Positions 8,862 to 18,335 are shown, counted from the first letter of the stretch. The stretch is 64,000 nt of DNA from Chitiniphilus eburneus (GCF_005048205.1 NZ_SUMF01000003.1:1-64000); one strand, 5' to 3'. The notes: generated from the letters alone by a model not told the origin. Numbers and translations: made by a program.

Positions 8862-11147
8862 ATGAACCAGGCCAAGATCCCGCAGCCACCCGGCCGGGCG
8901 TCGTCGAGCGCCACGCTGGAGGCTTGCCGTGACATGGCGCTCAAGCTGCTTTCCGATTCGCTCGACGGATACTTCGCCGAGCTGGAGGAAAAGTTCTTCA
9001 CGCTCGCTGAAAGCACTCCGGACCGGGATTTGCGCGACGTGTATTTCGCAGCCCGCGTCGAAATCAAATTGAAGAAGGGCGAAATCGTCAACGCCTTTCG
9101 CCAGCAATTCATCGAAGCCTTCAACCAGCGTCTGAAGGGTGAGCAGAGTTCGAGCGGTTTCTTCCAGGTCGTGGTCGGTCCGGGCGAGTTGTCGCTGGTC
9201 GCCAACGACGATTACGAAGAAAGCCTGACCGCCAGCCACGTGGCCAACACCCTCAAGCAAAAGGGCGGCGACACCTTGTCGCAGCTGGAGCAACGCCTGG
9301 CGGCGCTGCTGCCCAAGAGCGAAGACGGCACCCCGGGCAACCTGCTCAGCCCTGAAATGATCTGCCAGGCGTTCCTGGGGGCATGCCGCCATCTCGACAG
9401 CGGATTGAGCGCGCGGCTGGTGGCGCTGAAGTCGTTCGAATCGGCGTTGTCCGACCGGGTGGCCAGCGTCTACCAGAGCGTCAATCAATACCTGATCCAG
9501 CAGAACGTCCAGCCGGTGGCGCCACGCGGTATCGTCCGTCGTCCGCCGTCTGCGGGCGGGGCTGGTGGTGGCATGGCGCAGGGCATGCCGCCGCAACAGG
9601 GCGATGCGGGCGTCGGTGCCGGTTATCCGCAAGGCTTCGGTGGTGGCATGCCCGGTGTCGGCGCGGTGGGCGGCGGCTATGTCGGCGGCCCGGCGCAAGG
9701 GGGCGGTTATACGATCTCGGCCGATCTGGCCAACCATTTCATGCGTCTCGCGGCAGGCGAGGCGGAAGGGCGCGGCACCAGCCTGCGGCCAGAGTGGTTT
9801 TCCTTCCTGGATAACCTCCAGCACGACCCACCCGGCGCGACGCGCCATGGCGGCGATCGCCCGGAGAACCTGCTGGCATTGCTGCGCAGCACGCGCTGGG
9901 CCGGTGAGCTGAACCGGATCGACACCATGACCTTCGATCTGGTGTCGATGCTATTCGACCGCCTGTTCGAAGATCCGCACCTGGCCAATGTCGCCAAGGG
10001 CTTGCTGGCACGGTTGCAGATTCCGGTGCTGAAGGTGGCGCTGCTCGACACCGATTTCTTCGCCAAGAAGCAACATCCGGCGCGTCGTGTCGTCGATCTG
10101 CTGGAACACGCATTCCAGGACCGCGAGGGCGAGCCGTCCGCGAACGACCCGGAAATGGCGATGTTCCACGACGCCGTGAGCTGGATCGTCGATCACTTCG
10201 AAGACGATCTGGGCGCATTCGACATTGCCCTGGGGAAGATCGAAAGCTATTACGCCGATCTCGAGGCCGGCGCCGAGGCCAGGACGCAGGATGCCGCGCA
10301 GGATCTGATCCTGCACGAAGTCCGCGAGCTTTCCACCACGACCGCTGGTGCGCTGGTCGATCAACGCCTGGAACGCGATCCCGATGCGCCCGAGCTGGTG
10401 CGCAGCTTCCTGTCCGATTGGTGGCGCGGCGCGCTTGCCGCGGTCTACGGGCCGGAAGGCGAGCAAGGCGCGGATTTCGCCAAATACACTCGCGTGATGG
10501 ACGAATTGTTGTGGAGCCTTCGGCCCAAGCGCACCCCGGAGGAACGGCTGCAACTGGTCAACATGCTGCCGCCGATGCTGAAGGTGCTGGAGCAGGGGGC
10601 CAAGCGCGCCGAAATGCCGCTGGATGCATCGCGCGCCTTCTTTGCACAACTGGTGCAATGCCATGCGATGGCGATCCGTTCCGGGTTGCGCGCCGCGGCG
10701 ACCGAAGCCGCATCCGCCGCATCGACGGCGCAGGAGCCCATGGCGCCTCGCCCTCAGGTGGTGGCCGCGGGCGCCATCGTGGTGGCGCGTGCACAACCGG
10801 CTCAGCCGGATGTTGCGCCAGAACCGGTGGCCGAAACCGTGGTGCCTGCTGCGGCGGTGGTACTGCCCACGACGCCGGCGCAGGTGCGGGAACGTCATGT
10901 GCTGGAGCGCGGTGACTGGATCACCTGGGAAAACGACGACAATCGCAGCGTGCGCTTGCGCCTGTCCTGGGTCAGTCCGCAGGGAACGCGTTACTTGTTC
11001 ACCAATCGGCAAGGCGAGAACGGCCTTACCGTCACCCGCGCCGAGCTGGAAAAACATATCGAAAGCGGTCGCCTGCGGGTGCTGGCCAACGAAGACAGCG
11101 CCACCGAGCGCGCCTTCAACCAATTGCGGGAGCAACTGGGTGCCTGA
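8862..11147 (+). CDS. DUF1631 family protein of unknown function
   Basis: A 761-residue soluble protein of the DUF1631 family, whose role is not established. The N-terminal helical part (about 1-225) is followed by a strikingly glycine-rich linker (about 230-285, with GGAGGG and GGGYVGGP), a large central helical domain (about 285-610), an Ala/Pro/Val-rich linker (about 620-670), and a C-terminal module (about 675-755) containing RLSWVSPQGTRYLFTNRQG. That last motif is typical of the family and resembles small beta-barrel modules of PilZ type, which is only a suggestion. The ATG follows CTGGAG by eight bases. It is monocistronic, with its own strong terminator. No signal peptide or membrane segment is seen. 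Confidence 0.85.
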   Translation: MNQAKIPQPPGRASSSATLEACRDMALKLLSDSLDGYFAELEEKFFTLAESTPDRDLRDVYFAARVEIKLKKGEIVNAFRQQFIEAFNQRLKGEQSSSGFFQVVVGPGELSLVANDDYEESLTASHVANTLKQKGGDTLSQLEQRLAALLPKSEDGTPGNLLSPEMICQAFLGACRHLDSGLSARLVALKSFESALSDRVASVYQSVNQYLIQQNVQPVAPRGIVRRPPSAGGAGGGMAQGMPPQQGDAGVGAGYPQGFGGGMPGVGAVGGGYVGGPAQGGGYTISADLANHFMRLAAGEAEGRGTSLRPEWFSFLDNLQHDPPGATRHGGDRPENLLALLRSTRWAGELNRIDTMTFDLVSMLFDRLFEDPHLANVAKGLLARLQIPVLKVALLDTDFFAKKQHPARRVVDLLEHAFQDREGEPSANDPEMAMFHDAVSWIVDHFEDDLGAFDIALGKIESYYADLEAGAEARTQDAAQDLILHEVRELSTTTAGALVDQRLERDPDAPELVRSFLSDWWRGALAAVYGPEGEQGADFAKYTRVMDELLWSLRPKRTPEERLQLVNMLPPMLKVLEQGAKRAEMPLDASRAFFAQLVQCHAMAIRSGLRAAATEAASAASTAQEPMAPRPQVVAAGAIVVARAQPAQPDVAPEPVAETVVPAAAVVLPTTPAQVRERHVLERGDWITWENDDNRSVRLRLSWVSPQGTRYLFTNRQGENGLTVTRAELEKHIESGRLRVLANEDSATERAFNQLREQLGA

Positions 11148-11175
11148 AAAAGATTAACTTGTTGCACGCAAGCTC

Positions 11176-11203
11176 AAGGGGCGCCACTGGCGCCCCTTTT
11201 TTT
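11176..11203 (+). terminator. Strong rho-independent terminator of the DUF1631 gene
   Basis: An 11-bp perfect stem AAGGGGCGCCA/TGGCGCCCCTT with a single-base centre is followed by a run of T reaching 11203. It starts 29 nt after the stop codon. Confidence 0.9.
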
Positions 11204-11374
11204 ACTCTCGCCAGCGAAAACCGCCTGGCCATCCGGCGTGACGATGTGCAACCCACGCACCGCACGCTTTGTATTCCGCGAGCGGGGAGCCCGATCAATG
11301 GCCTTCAGCGTGCTTCGTGTTGCCGCGCCGGGGCCGTTTCGCGGATTTCGTGGCGGCGCCGGTTTGGCCGGCGC

Positions 11375-11395
11375 GGAGAGGCGCGAGGCCTCTCC
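11375..11395 (-). terminator. Hairpin after dapD (possible terminator)
   Basis: An 8-bp stem GGAGAGGC/GCCTCTCC (11375-11382 and 11388-11395) lies 11 nt past the dapD stop, next to a second GC-rich stem at about 11354-11375. Neither has a T-run on the minus strand. The rest of the gap from 11204 holds nothing I can support. Confidence 0.4.
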
Positions 11396-11405
11396 AGTCA
11401 CTGGA

Positions 11406-12227
11406 TCAGATACCGCGCAGCAGCTCGTTGATCCCGACCTTGCCACGGGTCTTGGCATCGACCTTCTTCACGATCACGGCGCAGTAGAGGCTGTAGCTGC
11501 CATCCTTGGACGGCAGGTTGCCCGAGACCACCACCGAGCCTGCCGGGATGCGGCCATAGGTCACTTCGCCGGTTTCGCGATCATAGATCTTGGTGCTCTG
11601 GCCGATGTACACGCCCATCGAGATCACCGAGCCTTCCTCGACGACCACGCCTTCCACCACTTCGGAACGGGCGCCGACGAAGCAGTTGTCTTCGATGATG
11701 GTCGGGCCGGCCTGCAACGGCTCCAGCACGCCGCCGATGCCGACGCCACCGGAGAGGTGCACGTTCTTGCCGATCTGCGCGCAACTGCCGACGGTGGCCC
11801 AGGTATCGACCATGGTGCCTTCGTCCACGTAGGCGCCGATGTTCACGTAGGAAGGCATCAGCACCACGTTCTTGGCGATGAAGCTGCCCTTGCGTGCCAC
11901 GGCGTTGGGTACCACACGGAAGCCGCCGGCGCGGAAATCGGCCTCGGTGTAGTCGGCGAACTTGCTCGGCACCTTGTCGAAATACTGCGTGCAGCCACCA
12001 TTCATGGGCACGTTGTCGTTGATGCGGAACGACAGCAGCACGGCTTTTTTCAGCCACTGGTGGGTATGCCAAGCGCCATCGATTTTCTCGGCCACGCGCA
12101 ACGCGCCGCGATCCAGCCCGGTGATGACTTCGTTGATCGCATCGCGCAGTTCGGCGGAGACGGAGGCCGGGGTGATGTCGGCGCGGTTTTCAAAAGCGGT
12201 TTCGATGACGGATTGCAGATTGCTCAT
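11406..12227 (-). CDS. dapD: Tetrahydrodipicolinate N-succinyltransferase
   Basis: Transfers succinyl from succinyl-CoA to tetrahydrodipicolinate in the succinylase branch of lysine and meso-diaminopimelate synthesis. The 273 residues match the family length. An N-terminal helical domain precedes a left-handed beta-helix of hexapeptide repeats (about 100-240, including [21 protein letters not shown]). The substrate-binding stretch [16 protein letters not shown] is present. It lies 37 nt downstream of dapC on the same strand, so the two consecutive pathway steps are almost certainly co-transcribed. Confidence 0.97.
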   Translation of the reverse strand: MSNLQSVIETAFENRADITPASVSAELRDAINEVITGLDRGALRVAEKIDGAWHTHQWLKKAVLLSFRINDNVPMNGGCTQYFDKVPSKFADYTEADFRAGGFRVVPNAVARKGSFIAKNVVLMPSYVNIGAYVDEGTMVDTWATVGSCAQIGKNVHLSGGVGIGGVLEPLQAGPTIIEDNCFVGARSEVVEGVVVEEGSVISMGVYIGQSTKIYDRETGEVTYGRIPAGSVVVSGNLPSKDGSYSLYCAVIVKKVDAKTRGKVGINELLRGI

Positions 12228-12264
12228 GGCGTTTCCCGTTGCTTGATGGAAGAGTTCTCAGGGT

Positions 12265-13452
12265 TCAAAGGTGCTGGCAGAAGCGGGCAATGCGGTGGGC
12301 CGCCTCGACGCAGTCGGCCAGCGGCGCGACCAGGGCGATGCGCACATAGCCGCTGCCCGGGTTCACGCCGTGCGCGGCCCGCGCCAGATAGCTGCCCGGC
12401 AGCACGGTGACGTGCGCCTCGGCATAAAGCCGGCGGGCGAATTCGGTATCGTCGATGGGCGTTTTGGCCCACAGGTAGAACGCGGCGTCGGGGGCGGTCA
12501 CATCCAGCACCGATGCCAGGATCGGCGTCACGGCGTCGAACTTGGCCGCGTATTGCCGGCGATTGTCCTCGACGTGGGTTTCGTCGCCCCACGCCAGTGC
12601 GCTGGCCGCTTGCACGGTCGGGCTCATGGCGCAGCCGTGGTAGGTGCGGTACAGCAGGAATTTCTCCAGCACGCGGGCATCGCCGGCGACGAAGCCCGAG
12701 CGCAGGCCGGGCACGTTGGAACGCTTGGACAACGACGAGAACATCACGATGTTGTGCAGGCCGCGCCCCAGCTTGACCGACGCTTCCAGGCCACCCAGCG
12801 GTGGCTCGCCCGCATAGATTTCGGAATAGCACTCGTCGCTGGCAATCACGAAGCCATGGCGATCGGAAAGCGCAAACAGTTTTTGCCAGTCTTCCAGCGA
12901 CGCCACGGCGCCGGTGGGGTTGCCCGGCGAGCAGACGTAGACCAACTGCGTGCGGGCCCAGACGTCCTCGGGTACCGCATCCCAGTCGGGCTGAAAGCGG
13001 TTCGCGCCGACGCAATTGACGTAATAGGGCTCCGCGCCCGCCAGCAGCGCCGCGCCCTCGTAGATCTGATAGAACGGGTTCGGTGACAGTACCACCGGTG
13101 TGACCGGGCCGCTGGTGTCGATCACGGCCTGGGCAAAGGCGAACAACGCTTCGCGGCTGCCGTTCACCGGCACGACTTCGCGCACGGCATCCGGTGTCGG
13201 GATGCCATAGCGGCGGCCGATCCAGTTGGCGATGGCGCCGCGCAGGGCATCCGAGCCCGCCGTGGCGGGATAGGCCGACAGGCCATCCAGGTTGGCGATC
13301 AGCGCGTCCTTGACCAGTTGCGGCGCTGGGTGCTTGGGTTCGCCGATAGAGAGGTTGACGTGCGGCAACGCGGGGTTGGGCGTGAGCCCGGCGAACAGTT
13401 CGCGCAGTTTCTGAAAAGGATAGGGCTGAAGCAGCTCAAGGCGCGGCGACAT
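12265..13452 (-). CDS. dapC: Succinyldiaminopimelate transaminase
   Basis: PLP-dependent fold-type I aminotransferase of about 395 residues that makes N-succinyl-LL-diaminopimelate, the step after DapD. Features include LSIGEPKHPAP near the N-terminus, GSREALFAFAQ in the cofactor pocket, SPGNPTG, and the PLP lysine in SSLSKRSNVPGLRSGF. I start at the ATG 13452 (MSPRLELLQPYPFQKLREL), where the family alignment begins; the upstream in-frame extension is low-complexity and unlike the family. No clear Shine-Dalgarno is visible. The operon with dapD supports DapC rather than another class I aminotransferase. Confidence 0.95.
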   Translation of the reverse strand: MSPRLELLQPYPFQKLRELFAGLTPNPALPHVNLSIGEPKHPAPQLVKDALIANLDGLSAYPATAGSDALRGAIANWIGRRYGIPTPDAVREVVPVNGSREALFAFAQAVIDTSGPVTPVVLSPNPFYQIYEGAALLAGAEPYYVNCVGANRFQPDWDAVPEDVWARTQLVYVCSPGNPTGAVASLEDWQKLFALSDRHGFVIASDECYSEIYAGEPPLGGLEASVKLGRGLHNIVMFSSLSKRSNVPGLRSGFVAGDARVLEKFLLYRTYHGCAMSPTVQAASALAWGDETHVEDNRRQYAAKFDAVTPILASVLDVTAPDAAFYLWAKTPIDDTEFARRLYAEAHVTVLPGSYLARAAHGVNPGSGYVRIALVAPLADCVEAAHRIARFCQHL

Positions 13453-13612
13453 GGCGGGGCGGCATCGGGGAAAACGGCAATTATAGCCGTGCCGCCATGT
13501 GTCGGTAACCCGCATCTGGTGGGCGTCTGCGTGACGACCGGCCGGAGGCGGCGCATTCAGCGGCTGCGGGACGGGGCGACGCGTGGCATGGCCGGGGCCA
13601 TGCCACATCGCG

Positions 13613-14143
13613 TCATTCGCTGACCAGGGGCGCGAAATACTGCTTCAGCTTGGCAACCTTGGGTGCGGCAACCAGTTGGCAATAGGGCTGGTCGCCATGC
13701 TGGTTGAAATAATTCTGGTGGTAATCCTCGGCCGGGTGGAACGGCGGCGCGGCCTGTAGCTCGGTGATGATGGGCGAGGCATGGCTGGGCGCGAGGTCGG
13801 CGATTCGGGCGCGTGCCACGGCTTCCTGCGCCGGGCCATGGAAAAAGATCGCGGAGCGGTATTGCGTGCCGACGTCGTTGCCTTGCCGATTGGGGGTGGT
13901 CGGGTCGTGAATCGCGAAGAATACGTCGAGCAGCGTTTCATAGCTGACCACCTGCGGGTCGAAGGTGATCCGCACCGCTTCGGCGTGGCCCGTGCGGCCG
14001 TCGCAGACGCTGCGGTAATCCGGGTGTGCCGTATGGCCGCCGATATAGCCCGACACCACCTGCTGTACACCGCGCACGCGCTGGAATACTGCCTCCAGGC
14101 ACCAGAAGCAGCCGCCGGCCAGGGTCGCGATTTCTTCCTTCAT
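13613..14143 (-). CDS. msrA: Peptide-methionine (S)-S-oxide reductase
   Basis: Repairs the S epimer of oxidised methionine in proteins. The 176-residue product carries the catalytic GCFWC (active Cys12), the family block SGYIGGHTAHPDYRSVCDGRTGHAEAV and DYHQNYFNQH near the C-terminus. Three tandem ATG codons (14149, 14146, 14143) begin the frame. GGAG touches the first directly, so the third, six bases away, is the best-placed start. The recycling cysteines usual in some MsrA proteins are not obvious at the C-terminus. It stands alone on the strand, with 160 bp to dapC. Confidence 0.96.
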   Translation of the reverse strand: MKEEIATLAGGCFWCLEAVFQRVRGVQQVVSGYIGGHTAHPDYRSVCDGRTGHAEAVRITFDPQVVSYETLLDVFFAIHDPTTPNRQGNDVGTQYRSAIFFHGPAQEAVARARIADLAPSHASPIITELQAAPPFHPAEDYHQNYFNQHGDQPYCQLVAAPKVAKLKQYFAPLVSE

Positions 14144-14326
14144 CATCATCTCCAGGTGGGTTCCAACTGCCCAGATGGGGGCGGATGCCGGCTATTCATC
14201 CTGCGTCGGCCAAACGGCGGGTTGCTTCGCGCCGAAAGGGGCGGTTCTGATGGCGACGTACCCCGGAGCCGGCAGTTGGCCGACGTTCGACAGGCTGCGC
14301 AATCCCGGTGTGCCACGCTGGGAAAA

Positions 14327-14950
14327 TCAGCGTTCGCGCCAGCCTTTCAGCAATGCCAGTACCGCGCCGCTGCCGCCATCGACGGCACGCGCCTGGGCGA
14401 AGGCCAGCACTTCGTCGCGTTGCGCCAGCCAGTTTTTCAACTTGAGCTTCAGCACCGGCTCCTTGTTGCGCGAGCCCAGGCCCTTGCCGTGGACGATGCG
14501 CACGCAGCGCTGGTTATGGACGCGGCAACGATGCAGGAACTCCGCCACCGCGAGGCGGCCGGTATCGACGGTGTGGCCATGCAGGTCCAGCTCGGCCTGG
14601 ACCACCCATTCGCCGCGCCGCAGCCGCTTCAGCGTGTCGAGTTTCATGCCGGGGCGCAGGTAGAGCAGTTCCTCGCCGCTTTCCAGTTCATCCCAGGGCC
14701 AGAAATCGCTCATCGCCTCGGCCATCACCCGCGCCTCGTCGTGCCAGCGCTGCAAGGGCCACGGGCTGGGGCGGCGGGGCGGGTGGACCACGCGGTCGTA
14801 GGCGACGGGGCGCGCACCGGCCACGGCCTGCATGAACAGCTCGTGATCGCTGGGCGGCGGCGGTGGCGTGGGTGCCGGAGCGGGCGCGTGCCGGATCGCC
14901 GCCAGCTTCTTGCGCAACCGCTTCAGGATATCTTTTGCTTCGCCTTCCAT
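14327..14950 (-). CDS. Smr-domain protein (putative DNA/RNA endonuclease)
   Basis: A 207-residue protein with a C-terminal Smr (small MutS-related) domain. It has LDLHGHTV at about 121-128 and VHGKGLGSRNKEPVLK from about 153, the two signatures of the fold, and resembles the stand-alone SmrA/SmrB-like proteins of proteobacteria. The N-terminal third has a proline-rich stretch (about 23-33) and a charged helix. The start is chosen at 14950, where GGGAGAGG lies just upstream. Smr domains nick branched DNA or cleave RNA on collided ribosomes in characterised cases; which applies here cannot be told. The 177-bp gap to msrA holds nothing recognisable. Confidence 0.9.
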   Translation of the reverse strand: MEGEAKDILKRLRKKLAAIRHAPAPAPTPPPPPSDHELFMQAVAGARPVAYDRVVHPPRRPSPWPLQRWHDEARVMAEAMSDFWPWDELESGEELLYLRPGMKLDTLKRLRRGEWVVQAELDLHGHTVDTGRLAVAEFLHRCRVHNQRCVRIVHGKGLGSRNKEPVLKLKLKNWLAQRDEVLAFAQARAVDGGSGAVLALLKGWRER

Positions 14951-15003
14951 GCCCCTCTCCCTTCCGGGCGGAAGGTTAGCATGGGTGCGGACGACGTCGG
15001 CGT

Positions 15004-16392
15004 TCAGCTCAGCAGGCGCGGCCAGTACACGCGCACGGTGAGCCCGCCGCCTAGCGTATCGCCCAGGACGACGCGGCCCTGATGCTGCCCGGCGATCTCG
15101 GCGACGATGGCCAGCCCCAGTCCGCTGCCTTCCCCGCGCGCCGTGGAGCCGCGATGGAAACGCTGGAAGACCAGTTCGCGCTCGCTCGCCGGAATGCCAG
15201 GGCCATTGTCGCGAACGATCAGCACCGCCTGGCCACCCAGGCTGGCGGTGCCGAGGGCGAGGGTACAGCCGGAGCCCGCATAGCGGATGGCGTTGTCGAT
15301 CAGGTTGCCGATCAGCTCCTGCAACAGTTGCGGGTTGCCGAGAAAGCGCACCGGCACGACATCCTGGAGTGCCAGATCGACGCGGCGGCGATGGGTCACC
15401 GGTGCCCATTCCAGCGCGCACTGACGCACCGCTTCGGCCAGATCGAGCGCCACGACGGGCAGCGCGTTGCCGCGCTCGTTTTCCAGCCGCGCCAGCGCCA
15501 GCAGTTGCGCCACCCCGCGCGAGGCATCCTCCAGCGAGCAGCGCATGGTGGTCAGGCGCTGGCGCATGCCGGCCAGCTCCGGTTCCCGTTCGGCCAGTTC
15601 CACTTGTGCCCGCAGCACCGCGAGCGGGGTCTTGAGCTGGTGGGCCGCGTCAGCGAAAAAACGCCGGTGCGTGGCCAGCATGCGCCGCAGGCGCGCCACG
15701 TACTGGTTCAGTGCGCGGACCAGCGGCGCCAGTTCGCTGGGCCGCCCAGGCGTGCGGAACGGCGCCAGGTCGTCCTCGCGACGCGCGCTCACCTCGGCCG
15801 ACAGCGCGCGCAGCGGTTGCAGGCCGCGATGCAGCGCGGCCAGCACGATGGCGATGACGAGCAGCCCCAGCAGTGCCTGGCGCCACACTGTCTTGACCAG
15901 CATGTGCCGGGCGAAGGCCCGGCGCATTTCGCCGCTTTCGCCGACCAGCACCGAGATGACCCGCGTCTGGGCCGAGGCCACGTCATGCACCGGCTGGCGC
16001 AGCGCGATCAGGCGGATGGTTTCGCCCTGGTACGCCGCGTCGTAATAGACCGGCCGGTAGAACACCGGCACCGCATCGGGTGGCGGCAGATCGCGATAAC
16101 CAGTGAGATGGCGGCCGGAGGCATCGTCCACGCGGTAGAACACGCGGACCGATGCGGCGCCTTCCAGGCTTTCCAGCGACAGATTGGGCAGGTCCACGTT
16201 GAGCTTGCCGTGGCGAATCCGCGTGCCGTCGGCGATCGATTTGGCCGAGGTGAACAGCGTGCGGTCGAATGCGGCATGCGCCGCCTGCAACGAATGATGG
16301 TAGGTCAGCACGGCGTCGACCACCAGAACCAGCAGCAATGGCAGCAGCAGCGAGACGGTGAGCTGCCAGCGCAGGGTGCCGCGCGTCTTCAT
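15004..16392 (-). CDS. TctE-like membrane sensor histidine kinase
   Basis: A 462-residue sensor kinase. A transmembrane segment at about 10-30, a periplasmic sensor domain of about 140 residues of the 2CSK/TctE type, and a second membrane segment at about 171-188 precede a HAMP-like linker. The H-box (FFADAAHQLKTPLAVL) has the phospho-accepting His near 251. The N-box (NLIDNAIRYA) and G-boxes (DNGPGIP, GSGLGLAI) are intact, so it should be active. Its start overlaps the regulator's stop by four bases, and the two genes form one unit. A solute-binding protein gene is transcribed divergently from the pair, the arrangement seen where a binding protein presents its ligand to the sensor. The signal is unknown; tricarboxylates are the TctE precedent. 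Confidence 0.93.
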   Translation of the reverse strand: MKTRGTLRWQLTVSLLLPLLLVLVVDAVLTYHHSLQAAHAAFDRTLFTSAKSIADGTRIRHGKLNVDLPNLSLESLEGAASVRVFYRVDDASGRHLTGYRDLPPPDAVPVFYRPVYYDAAYQGETIRLIALRQPVHDVASAQTRVISVLVGESGEMRRAFARHMLVKTVWRQALLGLLVIAIVLAALHRGLQPLRALSAEVSARREDDLAPFRTPGRPSELAPLVRALNQYVARLRRMLATHRRFFADAAHQLKTPLAVLRAQVELAEREPELAGMRQRLTTMRCSLEDASRGVAQLLALARLENERGNALPVVALDLAEAVRQCALEWAPVTHRRRVDLALQDVVPVRFLGNPQLLQELIGNLIDNAIRYAGSGCTLALGTASLGGQAVLIVRDNGPGIPASERELVFQRFHRGSTARGEGSGLGLAIVAEIAGQHQGRVVLGDTLGGGLTVRVYWPRLLS

Positions 16393-17063
16393 TGCGGAGA
16401 ACAGGGTTCGAGCATGTAGCCCAGGCCGCGCAGGGTGACCACGGAGATTTCGTCACTGGTGAGCTTGCGGCGCAGGCGGTGGACGTACAGTTCGATGGCC
16501 TCCGCGCTGCCGCTGCCGGTCATGCCGAACAACTGGTCGATCAGCGTTTCCTTGGCGACCGCGCGGCCGGCGCGCAGGACCAGGATTTCCAGCACGGAAT
16601 GTTCGCGCGGCGTGAGCGCCAGCATCCGCCCGTGCAGGGTGAAGCGGCGGGCCACGCTGTCATAGGTCAGCGGGCCACAGGAGAACCTCGCCTGTTCCAG
16701 GCCGTTGCTGCGACGGATCAACGCGCGAACGCGTGCTTCCAGCTCCGCCAGTTCGAACGGCTTGCCCAGGAAATCGTCGGCGCCCAGGTCCAGCCCGCGA
16801 ACCCGGTCTTCCAGGGTGCCGTGGGCGGTCAGGATCAGCACGGGTACGCGACCGCGCCGGTTGCGCAATCGCCGCAGCACTTCCCAGCCATCCAGGCGCG
16901 GCAGGGCCAGGTCGAGTACCACCAGTGCGTAATCGTGGGTGTGCAGCACGTTGTCCGCTGCCGCGCCATCGAGCACCGCGTCCACTTCGAAGCCGGCCTG
17001 GTGCAAGGCGGTGCAGAGCGAAGCGGAAAGCTGGGCATTATCTTCGACAAGCAGGATGCGCAT
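16389..17063 (-). CDS. TctD-like OmpR-family response regulator
   Basis: A 224-residue two-domain regulator. The receiver domain has the acidic pair in LLVEDN, the phospho-accepting Asp51 (LVVLDLALPRLDGWEV) and the conserved Lys in GKPFELAEL. The C-terminal winged helix (about 125-218) ends in VTLRGLGYML, typical of OmpR/PhoB DNA-binding domains. The ATG at 17063 (MRILLVEDN) is the standard family start; an upstream extension adds 12 unrelated residues. It is co-transcribed with the downstream kinase, overlapping by four bases. The divergent solute-binding protein gene 180 bp away is the obvious candidate target. Confidence 0.95.
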   Translation of the reverse strand: MRILLVEDNAQLSASLCTALHQAGFEVDAVLDGAAADNVLHTHDYALVVLDLALPRLDGWEVLRRLRNRRGRVPVLILTAHGTLEDRVRGLDLGADDFLGKPFELAELEARVRALIRRSNGLEQARFSCGPLTYDSVARRFTLHGRMLALTPREHSVLEILVLRAGRAVAKETLIDQLFGMTGSGSAEAIELYVHRLRRKLTSDEISVVTLRGLGYMLEPCSPQ

Positions 17064-17243
17064 GGCCTGTCCATGAGGCGTTCCAGATGTGCGGAGCATG
17101 GTGCTGTGACGCGTGTCGATGCCAGCACCTTTTGTCTGCGCCAGATGGTAATGAAATTGAAAGGAAACTGTTGGCTTTTACGTTTAGGCTGCCGCGAAAA
17201 ACGTGAAGGTGGATGCGCTCTCGCAAATCAAACGGGAGTTCTC

Positions 17244-18335
17244 ATGCAAGGCTGGCATCGCAGTGGTCTGGTGCTTCTGGGATGCGCGGCGCTGATCGTC
17301 CTGGTTTCACGGCTCCATCACACGCCGCACAAGCGCCTGGCTGCGCTGGCACGCTCCGAGGGCACGCTGGTTGTCTATTCGGTCACCGACAGCGCCGTGG
17401 CGCGGCCGCTGATCGACGCCTTCGAAGCGCGGTATGGCACCCGGGTGGATTATCGCGAGATGAACAGCATGGCGCTGCATCGGCGCTTTCTCGATGATGC
17501 GCGCCGCAACGCGCCGGTTGCCGATGTGCTGTGGAGTTCGGCGATGGACCTTCAGGTAAAGCTGGCCAATGACGGCCATGCGGCGACCCATCTGCCGCCG
17601 GACGCGCCGCAATTGCCGCCCTGGATGGGTTATCAGCAGCAGGTATGGATCACGTCTTTCGAACCCGTCGTCTTCGCCTATAACCGACGGCTGCTGCCGG
17701 CGCGTGATGTACCACACACCCGGATGGCGTTGCGGCGCCTGCTGCAAAGGCAGCCGGCGCGGTTCCACGGCAGGGTGGCCAGCTACGACATCGAACGCTC
17801 GGCGGTGGGCTTCAACCTGTTGAGCCAGGATGTGCGCGTGGGGCGCGACGAAGCATGGCGCCTTCAACGCGCGCTGGCCGATGTCCGGCCCAGCCTGCAT
17901 GCGTCGTCGGCCGCCATGCTGGACGAACTCGCCAGCGGCAGGACGCTGCTGGCCTACAACGTGATCGGCTCTTACGCGGCCACGCGCGCTGCGCGCGACC
18001 CCCAGGTCGGCTTCATCCACCCGCGCGATTACACGCTGGTGCTGGGCAGGCTGGCGTTGATCCCTCGTAACGCGCCCCATCCCCACGCGGCCCGCCTCTG
18101 GCTCGATTTCATGCTGTCCGAAGCCGGGCAACGTCTGCTTGCCCGGGCGCCGGGTACCTATTCGGTGCGCAGCTTCGACGGCCAGGTACGCGATTTCGAT
18201 GCCTTGAGCGAGTTGCTGGGCAATGGCTTCGAGCCGATCTTTCCTGCGCGCGGGCTGCTCATCTATCTGGACGACGTCAAAAGAAAAACCTTGCTGGCAC
18301 GCTGGCGCACGCTGTTCGCTAGGGCATCTGACTGA
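17244..18335 (+). CDS. Extracellular solute-binding protein, family 1
   Basis: A 363-residue periplasmic binding protein of the FbpA/AfuA/PgtC type. After an N-terminal hydrophobic anchor (about 8-24, with a weak lipobox LLGC) comes the mature fold starting LVVYSVTDSAVARPLIDAFEARYG. ADVLWSSAMDLQVKLAND and AYNVIGSYAA are typical ligand-cleft stretches. GGGAG lies six bases before the ATG. No permease or ATPase gene follows; the next gene, 146 bp on, encodes carbonic anhydrase. Divergence from a sensor kinase/regulator pair suggests a sensing role (as PgtC with PgtAB) or a transport partner encoded elsewhere. The ligand cannot be read from the sequence. Confidence 0.85.
   Translation: MQGWHRSGLVLLGCAALIVLVSRLHHTPHKRLAALARSEGTLVVYSVTDSAVARPLIDAFEARYGTRVDYREMNSMALHRRFLDDARRNAPVADVLWSSAMDLQVKLANDGHAATHLPPDAPQLPPWMGYQQQVWITSFEPVVFAYNRRLLPARDVPHTRMALRRLLQRQPARFHGRVASYDIERSAVGFNLLSQDVRVGRDEAWRLQRALADVRPSLHASSAAMLDELASGRTLLAYNVIGSYAATRAARDPQVGFIHPRDYTLVLGRLALIPRNAPHPHAARLWLDFMLSEAGQRLLARAPGTYSVRSFDGQVRDFDALSELLGNGFEPIFPARGLLIYLDDVKRKTLLARWRTLFARASD

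Noticed and set aside
11174-11458. Minus-strand frame whose end reads RGLHIVTPDGQAVFAGE
   Set aside because: The end looks protein-like, but it runs through the DUF1631 terminator and overlaps dapD, with no start or ribosome-binding site. Possibly a relic; not supported as a gene.
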